Below, piece by piece: positions 45,059 through 53,890 of a stretch of DNA of 64,000 bases (within the stretch, counting starts at the first letter, position 1; each line of letters starts with the position of its first letter). The notes under the pieces are model-generated. The model searched no databases. It was not told the origin of the DNA and saw nothing but the letters and a program-made list of their open reading frames with translations. The position numbers and the translations under genes are program-made. The DNA is from Bradyrhizobium sp. LTSP885 (GTDB taxonomy: Bacteria; Pseudomonadota; Alphaproteobacteria; Rhizobiales; Xanthobacteraceae), in the NCBI RefSeq assembly GCF_000938305.1, contig NZ_JYMT01000004.1, forward strand, positions 248,001-312,000, read 5' to 3'.

Positions 45059-45490
45059 ATGGTGATCAAAGCTGCCGATATGCTGATTGCGCGACGCGCC
45101 GACACCCGTGCGCGGGCTGACTTTGCGACCTGGCGGATGATGGCCAAGCTGAACGGTGCCTCCGCTTTGCCGCCGGAGGCGCAGACTTTCCTGACGAGCT
45201 ATAAGAAGCTCTCGGAAAAGATGGAAGACGCCGAGGCGAGCGAGGCCACGATCCAGCTGATGTACCGCAGCTACTATGCCGAGATGGGCGGCGCCGGCGC
45301 AGCGCCGGAGGTTCCTGCCCGCGCGCGCGAACCGGTCACCGACACCGGAACCGTCACTGCCTTCCGCCGCCTGCCCGCCAAGCCGAAGCCGGGCGCATCC
45401 GGCCTGAACGCCAAGCGTCCGCTGCCGGTCGCGCTGATCTTCGTCTGCCTCGTCGTGGTGTATGTGGCGATCCGGTATTACTGGCGGTAG
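45059..45490 (+). CDS. Tail-anchored single-pass membrane protein of unknown function
   Basis: This 143-residue protein has a soluble helical N-terminus (residues 1-75), a proline/alanine-rich linker and one C-terminal membrane helix, PVALIFVCLVVVYVAIRYYWR, of which the last residues form the end of the protein. The topology is that of a tail-anchored protein facing the cytosol. The ATG follows CGAGGCC. It is 30 bases after the site-2 protease gene and probably co-transcribed, so it may be its substrate or regulator. No family is recognised. Confidence 0.75.
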   Translation: MVIKAADMLIARRADTRARADFATWRMMAKLNGASALPPEAQTFLTSYKKLSEKMEDAEASEATIQLMYRSYYAEMGGAGAAPEVPARAREPVTDTGTVTAFRRLPAKPKPGASGLNAKRPLPVALIFVCLVVVYVAIRYYWR

Positions 45491-45525
45491 CCGCTCCCTC
45501 CACCCGCCTGGCGCGGCTGCTTCCC

Positions 45526-45610
45526 GTCATTGCGAGCGAAGCGAAGCAATCCATAGCGGCACAAGCGGCAATATGGATTGCTTCGTCGCTATCGCTCCTC
45601 GCAATTGACG
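45526..45610. repeat. Palindromic intergenic repeat, family A, copy 3
   Basis: GTCATTGCGAGCGAAGCGAA at the left and its complement ending CTCCTCGCAATTGACG at the right match the copies at 518 and 15057. The right arm carries a one-base insertion. It lies after the tail-anchored protein gene and before the binding-protein gene. Confidence 0.88.
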
Positions 45611-45745
45611 GCTGTGGCGCTTTCGCTGCATTTCCCCACCCCACGGAATATCGGACGTTTGGCCGCGCTTAGCTAGGCGGGGAACCGAATGCCGGGCATA
45701 GTCACAATACAAATCAATTCACTCAAAAGAGCATTTGGAGGGGCA

Positions 45746-46966
45746 ATGAAGCGTTCGATTGCAGCATTGGTTTTGACCACGAGCCTGGTATTTGCGGGCG
45801 CCGCGCTGGCGCAGACGATGGACAAGGTCGTCAAGGTCGGCAGCCTCGGCGATCAATCCGGCCTCTATCAGGACATCGGCGGACCCGGCTCGACGATCGC
45901 GGCGCAGATGGCGATCGAGGATTCCCGGCTGCTCGCCAAGGGCTGGAAGATCGACGTCATCTCGGCCGATCACCAGAACAAGCCCGACATCGCCGTCAAC
46001 ATCGGCAAGCAGTGGATCGACGTCGAGAAGGTCGACGTGTTCGTCGATCTCGCAAGCTCGGGCGTGGGGCTTGCGATCGCCAACCTTGCCAAGGACAAGA
46101 ACGTCGTCAATCTGAACTCGGGCTCGGCCTCATCCGACCTCACGGGCGCGCAGTGTTCACCGAACACGGTGCACTGGGTCTACGACACCTACATGCTCGC
46201 CAACGGCACCGGCAAGGCGCTGGTCAAATCCGGCGGCGACAGCTGGTTCTTCCTCACCGCGGACTACGCGTTCGGCCAGGCGCTCGAGCGCGACACGTCG
46301 GCGGTCGTCATCGCGAATGGCGGCAAGGTGCTCGGCAGCGTCAAGCACCCACTCAACAACGCCGACTTCTCCTCGTTCCTGCTGCAGGCGCAGAGCTCAA
46401 AGGCCAAGATCGTCGGCCTTGCCAATGCCGGCGGCGACACCACCAACGCGATCAAGCAGGCGGCCGAATTCGGCATCGTCGCCGGCGGCCAAAAGCTTGC
46501 AGGCATGCTGATGTTCATCACCGACGTCAACGCGCTCGGCCTCAACGTCGCGCAGGGCCTCAACTTCACCGAGACCTTCTACTGGGACATGAACGACCAG
46601 ACCCGCGCCTTCTCGAAGCGCTTCATGGAACGCTTCAAGAAGAACCCGCCGACCATGGTGCAGGCCGGTGTCTATTCGTCGCTGATCCATTACTTCAAGG
46701 CGCTGGAGGCGCTCGGCGGCAATCCGCATGACGGCCGCGCCGTGGTCGCCAAGATGAAGGAGCTACCGACCGACGATCCGCTGTTCGGCAAGGGCTCGAT
46801 CCGCGCCGACGGCCGCAAGATCCACCCGGCCTATCTGTTCGAGGTGAAGACACCGGCGGAATCGAAATATCCGTGGGACTATTACAAGCTGGTCGCGACC
46901 ATCCCCGCGGACGAAGCCTGGCTGCCGCTGGAGAAGAGCGTCTGCCCGCTGGTGAAGAAGAGCTGA
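45746..46966 (+). CDS. ABC transporter substrate-binding protein, branched-chain amino acid type, orphan
   Basis: This 406-residue periplasmic protein has a Sec signal ending AGAALAQ near residue 23. The mature part has the LivJ-like fold (VKVGSLGDQSGLYQDIGGPG, VLGSVKHPLNNADFSSFLLQ). The ATG at 45746 follows a strong TTGGAGGGG site. No permease or ATPase genes are adjacent, so it must use a transporter encoded elsewhere. Many such orphans occur in Bradyrhizobium and bind aromatic or aliphatic acids as well as amino acids. Confidence 0.9.
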   Translation: MKRSIAALVLTTSLVFAGAALAQTMDKVVKVGSLGDQSGLYQDIGGPGSTIAAQMAIEDSRLLAKGWKIDVISADHQNKPDIAVNIGKQWIDVEKVDVFVDLASSGVGLAIANLAKDKNVVNLNSGSASSDLTGAQCSPNTVHWVYDTYMLANGTGKALVKSGGDSWFFLTADYAFGQALERDTSAVVIANGGKVLGSVKHPLNNADFSSFLLQAQSSKAKIVGLANAGGDTTNAIKQAAEFGIVAGGQKLAGMLMFITDVNALGLNVAQGLNFTETFYWDMNDQTRAFSKRFMERFKKNPPTMVQAGVYSSLIHYFKALEALGGNPHDGRAVVAKMKELPTDDPLFGKGSIRADGRKIHPAYLFEVKTPAESKYPWDYYKLVATIPADEAWLPLEKSVCPLVKKS

Positions 46967-46973
46967 CCCAAGC

Positions 46974-47077
46974 GTCATTCCGGGGCTCGCGAAGCGAGAA
47001 CCCGGAATCCATCGGGCGACCCGTTCAATGGTGAAATGGATTCCGGGTTCGCGACTTCGTCGCGCTCCGGAATGACG
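46974..47077. repeat. Palindromic intergenic repeat, family C, copy 3
   Basis: GTCATTCCGGGGCTCGC at the left and GCGCTCCGGAATGACGG at the right enclose CCCGGAATCCAT/ATGGATTCCGGG. It fills the space between the convergent binding-protein and tonB genes. Confidence 0.87.
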
Positions 47078-47100
47078 GAAAATTCCGAATTCTCGGAGCC

Positions 47101-47898
47101 TCAGCTCTTGTTCTTGACGCGGAAGATCACAGGGAGCGTGAAGCTCAGGCCTTCGTCGGCGACGAGCGGCGGCGGCGCGGGAACGGGATCGGAGCGTTTG
47201 ACCATCGCAAGCGCGGCCTCGTCGAACGCGGCATCGCCCGATCCCTTCTCGATCGCCATATCGAGCACGTGGCCGACCCGGTCGAGCGTGAAACGGACAT
47301 AGATCTCGGCTGTCTTGAGGGCGCGGTCGGCGGGATATTTCTTGTGCTTGTCGAGATGCGCCATCAGCTCCTTCTGCCAGGTGGCGCGCACGCGGCGGGC
47401 GGTGTCGCCGGTGCCGAGCACGGGCGCGACCGATTTCTGGCCCTCGGGGATCACCTCGGAGCTCGGCGTCGCGGTCGCCTCGGCCGCAATCGATTCCTGC
47501 GATGCGGCAGTCTGGACCGCGGCGACCTTCTGTTCCTCTTCCTTCGGCTTCTTGTTGTCGTTCTCGGTCACCACCCGATCAGCGTCTTCGGTCTCGGTCG
47601 GAGTGTCCTTGGGCAGATCGGTTTCCTTCACCTCGGCTTTCTGCTCGACGAGCTGCGGCGAGGCCACGGAGGCGTCGGTGTCCGGACCCGGCGGCAGGTC
47701 GGTCGCCTCGCGATGCACGGCGGCGAGATCGATGCCGACTTCGATCGCCGAGGCGCCAAGCGCGTCGTCGTCGGGCTCCTCGGCCTGCAGACTGGTGAGT
47801 GCGAGCGCGGCGCCGCCGAGATGAAGCGCGAGCGCAACCACCGCGGCAGATACCCACAGCATCCGGGAGGGCTTCTGTTCGAGATCGGACATCGGCAT
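47101..47898 (-). CDS. tonB: Energy transducer TonB
   Basis: This 265-residue protein has an N-terminal membrane anchor (MLWVSAAVVALALHLGGAAL), a long acidic and proline/lysine-containing periplasmic linker (residues 35-165), and a C-terminal TonB domain from about 170 (LMAHLDKHKKYPADRALKTA, IYVRFTLDRVGHVL). It transmits proton-motive force from ExbB-ExbD to outer-membrane receptors. The ATG at 47898 follows GAAGG, and exbD ends 10 bases upstream. It is the last gene of the block. Confidence 0.92.
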   Translation of the reverse strand: MPMSDLEQKPSRMLWVSAAVVALALHLGGAALALTSLQAEEPDDDALGASAIEVGIDLAAVHREATDLPPGPDTDASVASPQLVEQKAEVKETDLPKDTPTETEDADRVVTENDNKKPKEEEQKVAAVQTAASQESIAAEATATPSSEVIPEGQKSVAPVLGTGDTARRVRATWQKELMAHLDKHKKYPADRALKTAEIYVRFTLDRVGHVLDMAIEKGSGDAAFDEAALAMVKRSDPVPAPPPLVADEGLSFTLPVIFRVKNKS

Positions 47899-47908
47899 CA
47901 GGCCTTCG

Positions 47909-48376
47909 TCATGGGTTCGCTGTCGCCGGCGCGCCCTGCTGCGCCGCGGCGTCCGGAACCCCCTCCAGCGTCACCAGCTTGATCTTGGAATAGCCCCCCG
48001 CGCGCAGCATTTCCAGCACGTCCATCAGCTCACCATAGGGGACCGCACGGTCCGCGCGCAGGAAAATGAACTTGTCCTTGCCCATGTCGGCCATGCCGTC
48101 GAGCGTGCGCACCAGATCGACCCGCTTGACCATGTTCTCGCCGATCGCGACCGCGAGGTCCGGCTTGATGCTGACATAGGTCGGCTTGTCCGGCTTCTTC
48201 GTCGGCGTCGCCGTCGAGGTCGGCAAATCGATCGGCAAGTCGACGGTCGAGAGCGGCGCGGCCACCATGAAGATGATCAGCAGCACCAGCATCACGTCGA
48301 TGAACGGCGTGACGTTGATCTCGTGCGATTCGGCGAATTCGTCGTCGCTATCGTTGTCTGCGAGCGAAACTGCCAT
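47909..48376 (-). CDS. exbD: Biopolymer transport protein ExbD
   Basis: This 155-residue protein has the ExbD layout: cytosolic N-terminus with INVTPFIDVMLVLLIIFMVA, whose membrane Asp near residue 27 conducts protons, and a periplasmic domain (PTYVSIKPDLAVAIGENMV). It forms the TonB-energising motor with ExbB. The ATG is three bases after the exbB stop. Confidence 0.94.
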   Translation of the reverse strand: MAVSLADNDSDDEFAESHEINVTPFIDVMLVLLIIFMVAAPLSTVDLPIDLPTSTATPTKKPDKPTYVSIKPDLAVAIGENMVKRVDLVRTLDGMADMGKDKFIFLRADRAVPYGELMDVLEMLRAGGYSKIKLVTLEGVPDAAAQQGAPATANP

Positions 48377-48379
48377 CGC

Positions 48380-49351
48380 CTACTCCGCCGCCGCGCGCGC
48401 GCGAGGAACCTCGCCATGGGTGCGATCGAGATCGCGCGACAACAGACGCCCGGCGGCGCCGGAAGCGCGGCTGACCAGTTCCAGATAGCCCTTCGTGACG
48501 CGCGAGAAGTGGTTGTAGATGATCACGGCGGGGATCGCCGCGACCAGGCCGATCGCGGTCGCCAGCAGCGCTTCGGCGATGCCTGGCGCGACCACGGCAA
48601 GGTTCGTGGTTTGCGACTTCGAAATGCCGATGAAGCTGTTCATGATGCCCCAGACGGTGCCGAACAGGCCGACAAAGGGCGACGTCGCGCCGATGGTGGC
48701 GAGCAAGCCCATGCCGAGCCGGATACGGCGGGCCTCGGAGCGCATGATCTCGGCAAAGCTCGAGGCCGCGCGTTCCTTGATGCCGCTGTCGCTGGAGATC
48801 CCGGCCGACAGCCGTCCCTCACGCATCGCGGCCGCGATGAAGGACGACAAGACGCTGCCCTTGGCGCCGAGCGCGAACTGCGCTTCCGCCAGCGACCGCG
48901 CGTCGCTGATCTTGGCGAGCGCACCGCGCAGCTTGTTCTGGACCACGGTCAACTCGATCATCTTGGCGATGAAGATCGTCCAGGTGACGAGCGAGGCGAA
49001 GGCAAGGCCGATCATGACGGCTTTGACGATCACGTCGGCCGACATGAACATCAGCCACGGCGACAGCTCGTGCATGCCGGTGCTGGTGGACTTCAGCGGC
49101 TTGCTCTCGCTATCCGCCGGTGCCGCGATCGCCTGCGGCGCGGGTTCTGCCGACGGCGCAGCAGCGGGCGATGCGGGCGCCTGCACCGGCGCCACGGCTG
49201 CCGGTGCCGGTGGGGCCTGCGCTTGCGTCGGCGCGGGAACTTGTTTTGGCGCGGGAGGCGGGGCCTGTTGTGCCGACAAGGGCGACGCGAGCGACAGCAT
49301 CGCCAGTGCCAGGATCAAACAACGGGAAGCTCGAAACGGTGACATATTCAT
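48380..49351 (-). CDS. exbB: TonB-system energiser ExbB
   Basis: This 323-residue protein has a signal-peptide-like N-terminus (CLILALAMLSLASPLSAQQ), an Ala/Pro/Gln-rich stretch to about residue 85, then the three-helix ExbB core (WLMFMSADVIVKAVMIGLA; LLATIGATSPFVGLFGTVWG; LLATAIGLVAAIPAVIIYNH). The extended periplasmic N-terminus is typical of alphaproteobacterial ExbB. The start is uncertain between ATG codons at 49375, 49351 and 49345; 49351 gives a normal signal peptide. It is co-transcribed with exbD and tonB. Confidence 0.92.
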   Translation of the reverse strand: MNMSPFRASRCLILALAMLSLASPLSAQQAPPPAPKQVPAPTQAQAPPAPAAVAPVQAPASPAAAPSAEPAPQAIAAPADSESKPLKSTSTGMHELSPWLMFMSADVIVKAVMIGLAFASLVTWTIFIAKMIELTVVQNKLRGALAKISDARSLAEAQFALGAKGSVLSSFIAAAMREGRLSAGISSDSGIKERAASSFAEIMRSEARRIRLGMGLLATIGATSPFVGLFGTVWGIMNSFIGISKSQTTNLAVVAPGIAEALLATAIGLVAAIPAVIIYNHFSRVTKGYLELVSRASGAAGRLLSRDLDRTHGEVPRARAAAE

Positions 49352-49462
49352 ACTTCGGCCCGGGAACTGGATCATTCAATCATGACGAATGCATCAGGTC
49401 AGCTGCGGCCGGTGCCTGATGCCGAGATTGCGGCCGCGACGCGTCAACGCCGGCCAACGTTG

Positions 49463-49882
49463 TCAGGCGACGGGCGGAGCGCGAGGTTGGAACGCAGCGT
49501 CGGCGCACCCCAGATCGACCGACGTCGCGTTGGTGATCAAATAGGCGAACTCGGCAGCCTGAGGCGCCGGCAGCAAGGGCGATGTCGCCGATAGCGTCGC
49601 GTTGGCGAGCGCCAGCACGGCGCAGATCGGGCAATCATCGGCGAGCCCATCGTCGGAATGATGGCCCGCGGGCGTCTTCAAGCGGACGACCCAGGATGCG
49701 ACCGCATCCCAGGCGTCGTGCGATGTATGTGTTACCGTAGCGCGAACGACGTGCCGCGGGGCGTCCCGGGCTGCCTGCGCAAAGCTTTCGTGGAGATGTC
49801 CGAACGACAGCACAAACTGAATTGCGAGCGCTAACAGCGCGAGCCGCGAACCCTGTCTGATGTTTGCTCGGAACCACTTCAT
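49463..49882 (-). CDS. DUF2946-like protein
   Basis: This 139-residue protein has an N-terminal membrane segment (ALLALAIQFVLSFGHLHESF), a histidine-bearing middle (GHHSDDG), and CPIC followed by a second hydrophobic segment. This resembles DUF2946 proteins, which frequently neighbour TonB receptors and metal-uptake genes. The paired Cys and the His residues could bind a metal. I start it at the ATG at 49882 (MKWFRANIRQGS), which matches the family N-terminus. The ORF is open upstream across the palindrome at 49931-49949, which I take as its operator. The function is unknown. Confidence 0.75.
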   Translation of the reverse strand: MKWFRANIRQGSRLALLALAIQFVLSFGHLHESFAQAARDAPRHVVRATVTHTSHDAWDAVASWVVRLKTPAGHHSDDGLADDCPICAVLALANATLSATSPLLPAPQAAEFAYLITNATSVDLGCADAAFQPRAPPVA

Positions 49883-49930
49883 GTCGACATGCGCCTTGAC
49901 CGGGACGTCAGCTGATAGGCCGGAACCCCC

Positions 49931-49949
49931 GATGTTACAATATAACATC
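49931..49949. promoter_or_regulatory. Zur-box-like palindrome upstream of the DUF2946 gene
   Basis: GATGTTACAATATAACATC has perfect 7-base arms around a 5-base spacer. It keeps the ATGTTA-N5-TAACAT core of bacterial Zur operators. It is 49-67 bases upstream of the DUF2946 start, in the gap after the PiuC-type gene, which suggests zinc-dependent control of the DUF2946-exbB-exbD-tonB genes. Confidence 0.65.
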
Positions 49950-49974
49950 CTTGGATCAGCACCTAGCGAAGTCT

Positions 49975-50664
49975 TCATACCTCGGCCCAGTGGCGGATCA
50001 GGTTGTGATAGATGCCGGCCAATTTGACCGTTTCGGGGTCATCACGTCCCAGTCGCTCCACCAAGGCCTGGATCGCCGTATCGAGATCGAAGATCAGGCT
50101 GCGCGCGTGTGCATCTCGTATCATGCTCTGCAGCCAGAAAAAAGACGCAACCCGCGTCCCCCGCGTGACCGGCGTGACCAGATGCAAACTGGACGCAGGA
50201 TAAAGTACCAGATCGCCCGCCGACAGCTTGATTTCGTGGGATCCGTAGAGGTCTTCGATGACGAGCTCACCACCATCGTATTCATCCGGCTCCGATAAAA
50301 ACAGCGTGACCGACAGGTCGGTGCGGATCCGCAGGCCCGTCAGCTTGTCGCCGCGCACGGCGTTGTCGACATGCAGGCCGAAATGGTGCCCGTCGCTGGC
50401 GGCGTAGCGGTTGAACAGGGGTGGAAAGATTTTCAGCGGGATCGCCGCCGAGATGAAGCGCGGGCTCGCCGACAGCGCCGACATGATGCGGTTGCCGAGC
50501 TGCCGCGCGACCTCGCTGTCGGGCGGCAGCTGCTCGTTGCGCTTGACCAGCGCGGAGGCCGCGCCGGCGGTCGAGCGGCCGTCCTCCCACGCGCTGGCGT
50601 CCATGATGCGGCGGAAGTCCGCCACATCGCTTTTGCTCAGGACATTTGGAACGCATATCAGCAT
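49975..50664 (-). CDS. PiuC-type PKHD hydroxylase (Fe(II)/2-oxoglutarate dioxygenase)
   Basis: This 229-residue cytosolic oxygenase belongs to the YbiX/PiuC family that accompanies siderophore receptors. The iron ligands are His98 and Asp100 in GLHVDNAV and His161 in SSLHLVTP, with Arg171 (RVASFFW) for 2-oxoglutarate. The substrate is unknown; a role in siderophore or receptor modification has been suggested for the family. It starts 22 bases after the receptor stop and is co-transcribed with it. Confidence 0.92.
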   Translation of the reverse strand: MLICVPNVLSKSDVADFRRIMDASAWEDGRSTAGAASALVKRNEQLPPDSEVARQLGNRIMSALSASPRFISAAIPLKIFPPLFNRYAASDGHHFGLHVDNAVRGDKLTGLRIRTDLSVTLFLSEPDEYDGGELVIEDLYGSHEIKLSAGDLVLYPASSLHLVTPVTRGTRVASFFWLQSMIRDAHARSLIFDLDTAIQALVERLGRDDPETVKLAGIYHNLIRHWAEV

Positions 50665-50685
50665 CGCGCCGCCTTGATGCCTCCG

Positions 50686-53250
50686 TCAGTAACGTGCGGA
50701 GAGCACGAACGCCACGGTACGCCCGGGTGCTTCCAGAGTGAATGGCGCCGCACTCTGATAAAACGCGGTGTAATAGAGCTTGTTGAAGATGTTGTTGACG
50801 AACAGCTTCGCAGTCCAGTTCTTGTCGATCTTGGCCTCCGCGAAGCTATCGAAACGCCAGAAGCTCGGCAGCGACGTGCCCTGGTTTGCCGCAAGCAAGG
50901 TGCCGCCATACATCTTGGAACGATAGACGGCCTGGCCGCCGACCTCCCACCTGTCGTCGATCTTGTATTTGCTGAGCAGGCTGAACGACTGATTGGCGAT
51001 GTTGGCCAGCGGCAGCCCCACGTTTGAGCTGTACAATGCGGGGTTGGCCGGGGCGACCAGCGACTTCGTCACCTCCGACTTCATCAGCACGAGGCCGCCG
51101 AACACGCTCCATTTGTCAGTGATCTTGCCGGCAACTTCGAGATCGATGCCGCGGATCTGATAGGCTGCCCCGGCAGTGATGCAAGGCTGCGTGCCCCCTA
51201 TCGTAACATTATATGGGCAAGTTGCCGTCTGGTTTGCTGTTGAGGTCACGTTCACCGACTCTCGCGCATTGGTGACGTTGGTCTGGAACAAAGCGCCGCT
51301 TACGAGCAAATGGCGATCAAACAGCTCCCATTTGTTGCCGACTTCGATCGCCGTGTTCTTCATCGGCCCGAATATCTGGTTCGAGCCACCGTTGAGGACA
51401 GGCGCAAGCCCTCCATAAGCTGCACTGGTACCGTCAAATTCGGCACCAACCGGGTTGGATGATGTCGCATAGGCGACATAGATGCTGGTGATCGGCAGTG
51501 GCTTCAGCGTCAGGCCGAGATTGAAGTTCGGCATGCCAGACTCCGCGGCCTGCGACCCAAAGACACCCGCCGCCTTGCCTGATGTCCCGTAACCGCTAGC
51601 CTTGATGTTGTAGTCATCGAAGCGGATGCCGCCATTGAGGATCAGCAGATCGCGGTAATTGGCGGAATCCATCAAATAGCCGCTCGTCGTGTCGATCGCG
51701 ATTTGCGTCGGCTTGCCCGTGAGCGCGGGCTGCGACGTGGGCAGCGCGAATGTGAATTGCGGATTGGTGATGCTCACATTGGTTGCCGAGCCGGTGGCGT
51801 TGTTAACCACACCGTTGAGGCTCTCCCCGTTCAGCCCGGTATACGTATCGATGCTGGAGGTTTCACGCGAAACCTCGACGCCGGCCACTGCGGTGTGGCG
51901 CCAGGGTCCGGTATCAAACTTGTAGGTGAACTCGCTCTGGTTGGCGACGACATCCGTGGGCTGATAGCGGCTCAGCGTGTTGGCGGTCAGCGTATTCGCT
52001 ACAACGTTGGGCGACTCCGGAATCGTACCGATGTAATTCAGCAGCGACTCCGAACCCCGAACCTTGTTGCTGAAGGTCAAGTCGGGAGTGATCTTCACTT
52101 CGGCATTGACGGTGGCGATATCCTGATGGACCTCGAAGAAATCGCGGTTGACGTAGCCGTAGAAATTATCGCGATTAACGCCATATTCCGGTGCCGGGCC
52201 GCCGGCGGTGGTCGTATATTGACCGAGGGCGTTGGTGGGTCCCGTCCGCAGGTACGGCACGCCAAAGTCTGGCATTCCGTAGATATCGGTGTGAACGTAA
52301 TCCGCGGTCACCTTCACCGCATCGACCGGCTTCCAGGTCAAAGCCACAAAGCCGCCACCGCGATTGTCAGTGATAAAGCTTCGGCCTTCAACGCCCGCAT
52401 CCTGGTACACGCCGCCGGCCCGAATGGCCAATGTCGGGCTGATCACCTGGTTGACGTCGAGCGTGACGCGCTTGGTGTTGTCGCTCGCGTACGTCGTGTC
52501 CATGTTGTAAAATGACTTCTCGGTGGTCGCCTGCTTGGTCACGATGTTGATCGCGCCACCCGTCGTGCCGCGGCCGGCGAATGACGAGCCGGGACCACGC
52601 AGGATCTCGACCTGCTCGGTGAAGAAATTCTCACGGACGCTGACGCCGGAATCACGAACGCCGTCGATGAAGACGTCGTTGCGGGTATCGAAGCCGCGGA
52701 CGAAGAAGCGATCGCCAAAGGCGTTGCCGCCCTCACCGGTGCCGAGCGTGACGCCGGCGGTGTTCAGGACCGCCTGCTTCAACGAAGTGGCGTTTTCGTC
52801 CGCCAGCACTTCCTTCGACAACACCGTAATCGTCTTCGGCGTGTTCAGGATCGGCTCGGGGAATTTACCGGAGGCCTGGACGTGGTCGACCTTGTAGGGC
52901 GCAGCTGCATCCGCATAGGGATTGCGGTCGGCAGAAAGACTGCCGGCGTTCGGGAACGGCACCGGGGCCTGCTGCGCCTGCTGGTTGCGGCGCGCGGCGC
53001 GGCGCAGCGCGGTGCGGGCGCGGACCTGGTCCGGCGAAGGCTGAGACGTAACAGGACGCGGGCGAGCGACCGGGGCATCGACCGTCACCGGCGGGAGGTT
53101 GGACTGCTGCGCTTCAGCACCCGAAAAGGATGCCACCGCGATCAGGCCTGCGACCGCGGAAACCTTCGTGCCGGAATAAGTTGTTTGATCGTTGGCCGAG
53201 CCCATGACCGAGTCGAAACGCAGCGACCTCGGTGCCTTCACCGTGTTCAT
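50686..53250 (-). CDS. TonB-dependent catecholate siderophore receptor (Fiu/PiuA-type)
   Basis: This 854-residue outer-membrane receptor has a long leader with a signal sequence (VSAVAGLIAVASFSGAEAQ, ending near residue 48), a Pro/Arg-rich stretch, and a TonB-box/plug domain from about 130 (PKTITVLSKEVLADENATSL, VEILRGPGSSFAGRGTTGGA). A 22-strand barrel follows and ends in a C-terminal aromatic residue (VLSARY). The family imports iron with catecholate siderophores. The ATG at 53250 is chosen; an earlier ATG at 53289 adds thirteen residues. TTCTAA motifs repeat upstream at 53389-53451. Confidence 0.92.
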   Translation of the reverse strand: MNTVKAPRSLRFDSVMGSANDQTTYSGTKVSAVAGLIAVASFSGAEAQQSNLPPVTVDAPVARPRPVTSQPSPDQVRARTALRRAARRNQQAQQAPVPFPNAGSLSADRNPYADAAAPYKVDHVQASGKFPEPILNTPKTITVLSKEVLADENATSLKQAVLNTAGVTLGTGEGGNAFGDRFFVRGFDTRNDVFIDGVRDSGVSVRENFFTEQVEILRGPGSSFAGRGTTGGAINIVTKQATTEKSFYNMDTTYASDNTKRVTLDVNQVISPTLAIRAGGVYQDAGVEGRSFITDNRGGGFVALTWKPVDAVKVTADYVHTDIYGMPDFGVPYLRTGPTNALGQYTTTAGGPAPEYGVNRDNFYGYVNRDFFEVHQDIATVNAEVKITPDLTFSNKVRGSESLLNYIGTIPESPNVVANTLTANTLSRYQPTDVVANQSEFTYKFDTGPWRHTAVAGVEVSRETSSIDTYTGLNGESLNGVVNNATGSATNVSITNPQFTFALPTSQPALTGKPTQIAIDTTSGYLMDSANYRDLLILNGGIRFDDYNIKASGYGTSGKAAGVFGSQAAESGMPNFNLGLTLKPLPITSIYVAYATSSNPVGAEFDGTSAAYGGLAPVLNGGSNQIFGPMKNTAIEVGNKWELFDRHLLVSGALFQTNVTNARESVNVTSTANQTATCPYNVTIGGTQPCITAGAAYQIRGIDLEVAGKITDKWSVFGGLVLMKSEVTKSLVAPANPALYSSNVGLPLANIANQSFSLLSKYKIDDRWEVGGQAVYRSKMYGGTLLAANQGTSLPSFWRFDSFAEAKIDKNWTAKLFVNNIFNKLYYTAFYQSAAPFTLEAPGRTVAFVLSARY

Positions 53251-53388
53251 TTCCAAACGCCCCCAAAAAAGCAAGCTCATCTGCGACATCGCAGTGCGAC
53301 GAACTGTCTCTATCGGTTACCGAGCGTGAAATTTTGGGTCAATGCGATTGCTGCAACAGCGCGCTTGAATCGCCATAATTCAAAGCGA

Positions 53389-53451
53389 TTCTAATCTGCA
53401 GTCTGCAATGGTTCTAAATCTACTTTGTAAGCGTTCTAATAATCGTTCTAA
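53389..53451. promoter_or_regulatory. Array of four TTCTAA half-sites upstream of the siderophore receptor
   Basis: TTCTAA occurs at 53389, 53412, 53434 and 53446 on the plus strand, spaced 23, 22 and 12 bases apart, that is about two, two and one helical turns. TTCTAA is a half of the iron-control element bound by Irr in rhizobia. The array is 139-201 bases before the receptor start. Confidence 0.5.
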
Positions 53452-53524
53452 ATTATTGCACGCCGCTTTGAGCAGCTTCGCAAGCACTGCTGGATGCATA
53501 CCAACCGCTTCAACGTTGGCCGCT

Positions 53525-53764
53525 TCACTCGGTGCTTGGCGGCTTCATTAGCGAAAACAGCTCGTCGACGGTTCGCTGCGCGACTTGCCGCACCTGCTCG
53601 GTGTTCTCCATGCCGGCGATGTTGACGCCGCTCACCACCGCTCTGATCTCGTCGCGGAAGTCGGTGAGGAAGCGCAAGGGATCACGCTGCTCGTTGGCGA
53701 CCCGCGCGATCAACCCCGTGACCAGGATCTGACACGCCATCATGCGCCCGTTCAATTCATCCAT
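53525..53764 (-). CDS. Hypothetical protein (79 residues)
   Basis: The protein MDELNGRMMACQILVTGLIA is mostly helical, with no signal peptide and no recognisable domain; charged residues alternate in the C-terminal half. The ATG at 53764 follows GAGGGGCCGCG. An upstream in-frame start would add 23 residues. It lies between the receptor promoter and the MarR gene. The function is unknown. Confidence 0.6.
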   Translation of the reverse strand: MDELNGRMMACQILVTGLIARVANEQRDPLRFLTDFRDEIRAVVSGVNIAGMENTEQVRQVAQRTVDELFSLMKPPSTE

Positions 53765-53890
53765 CGCGGCCCCCTCGTCTCGCAACACCGATGTGCGCGA
53801 TATGAACGACATCATGCCGCGTTTCAACTGCACTGCATCAGCCGGGTGACGCGAGCGGATCGAAAATGGCGTTGCGCGACGAGGCGTGCG

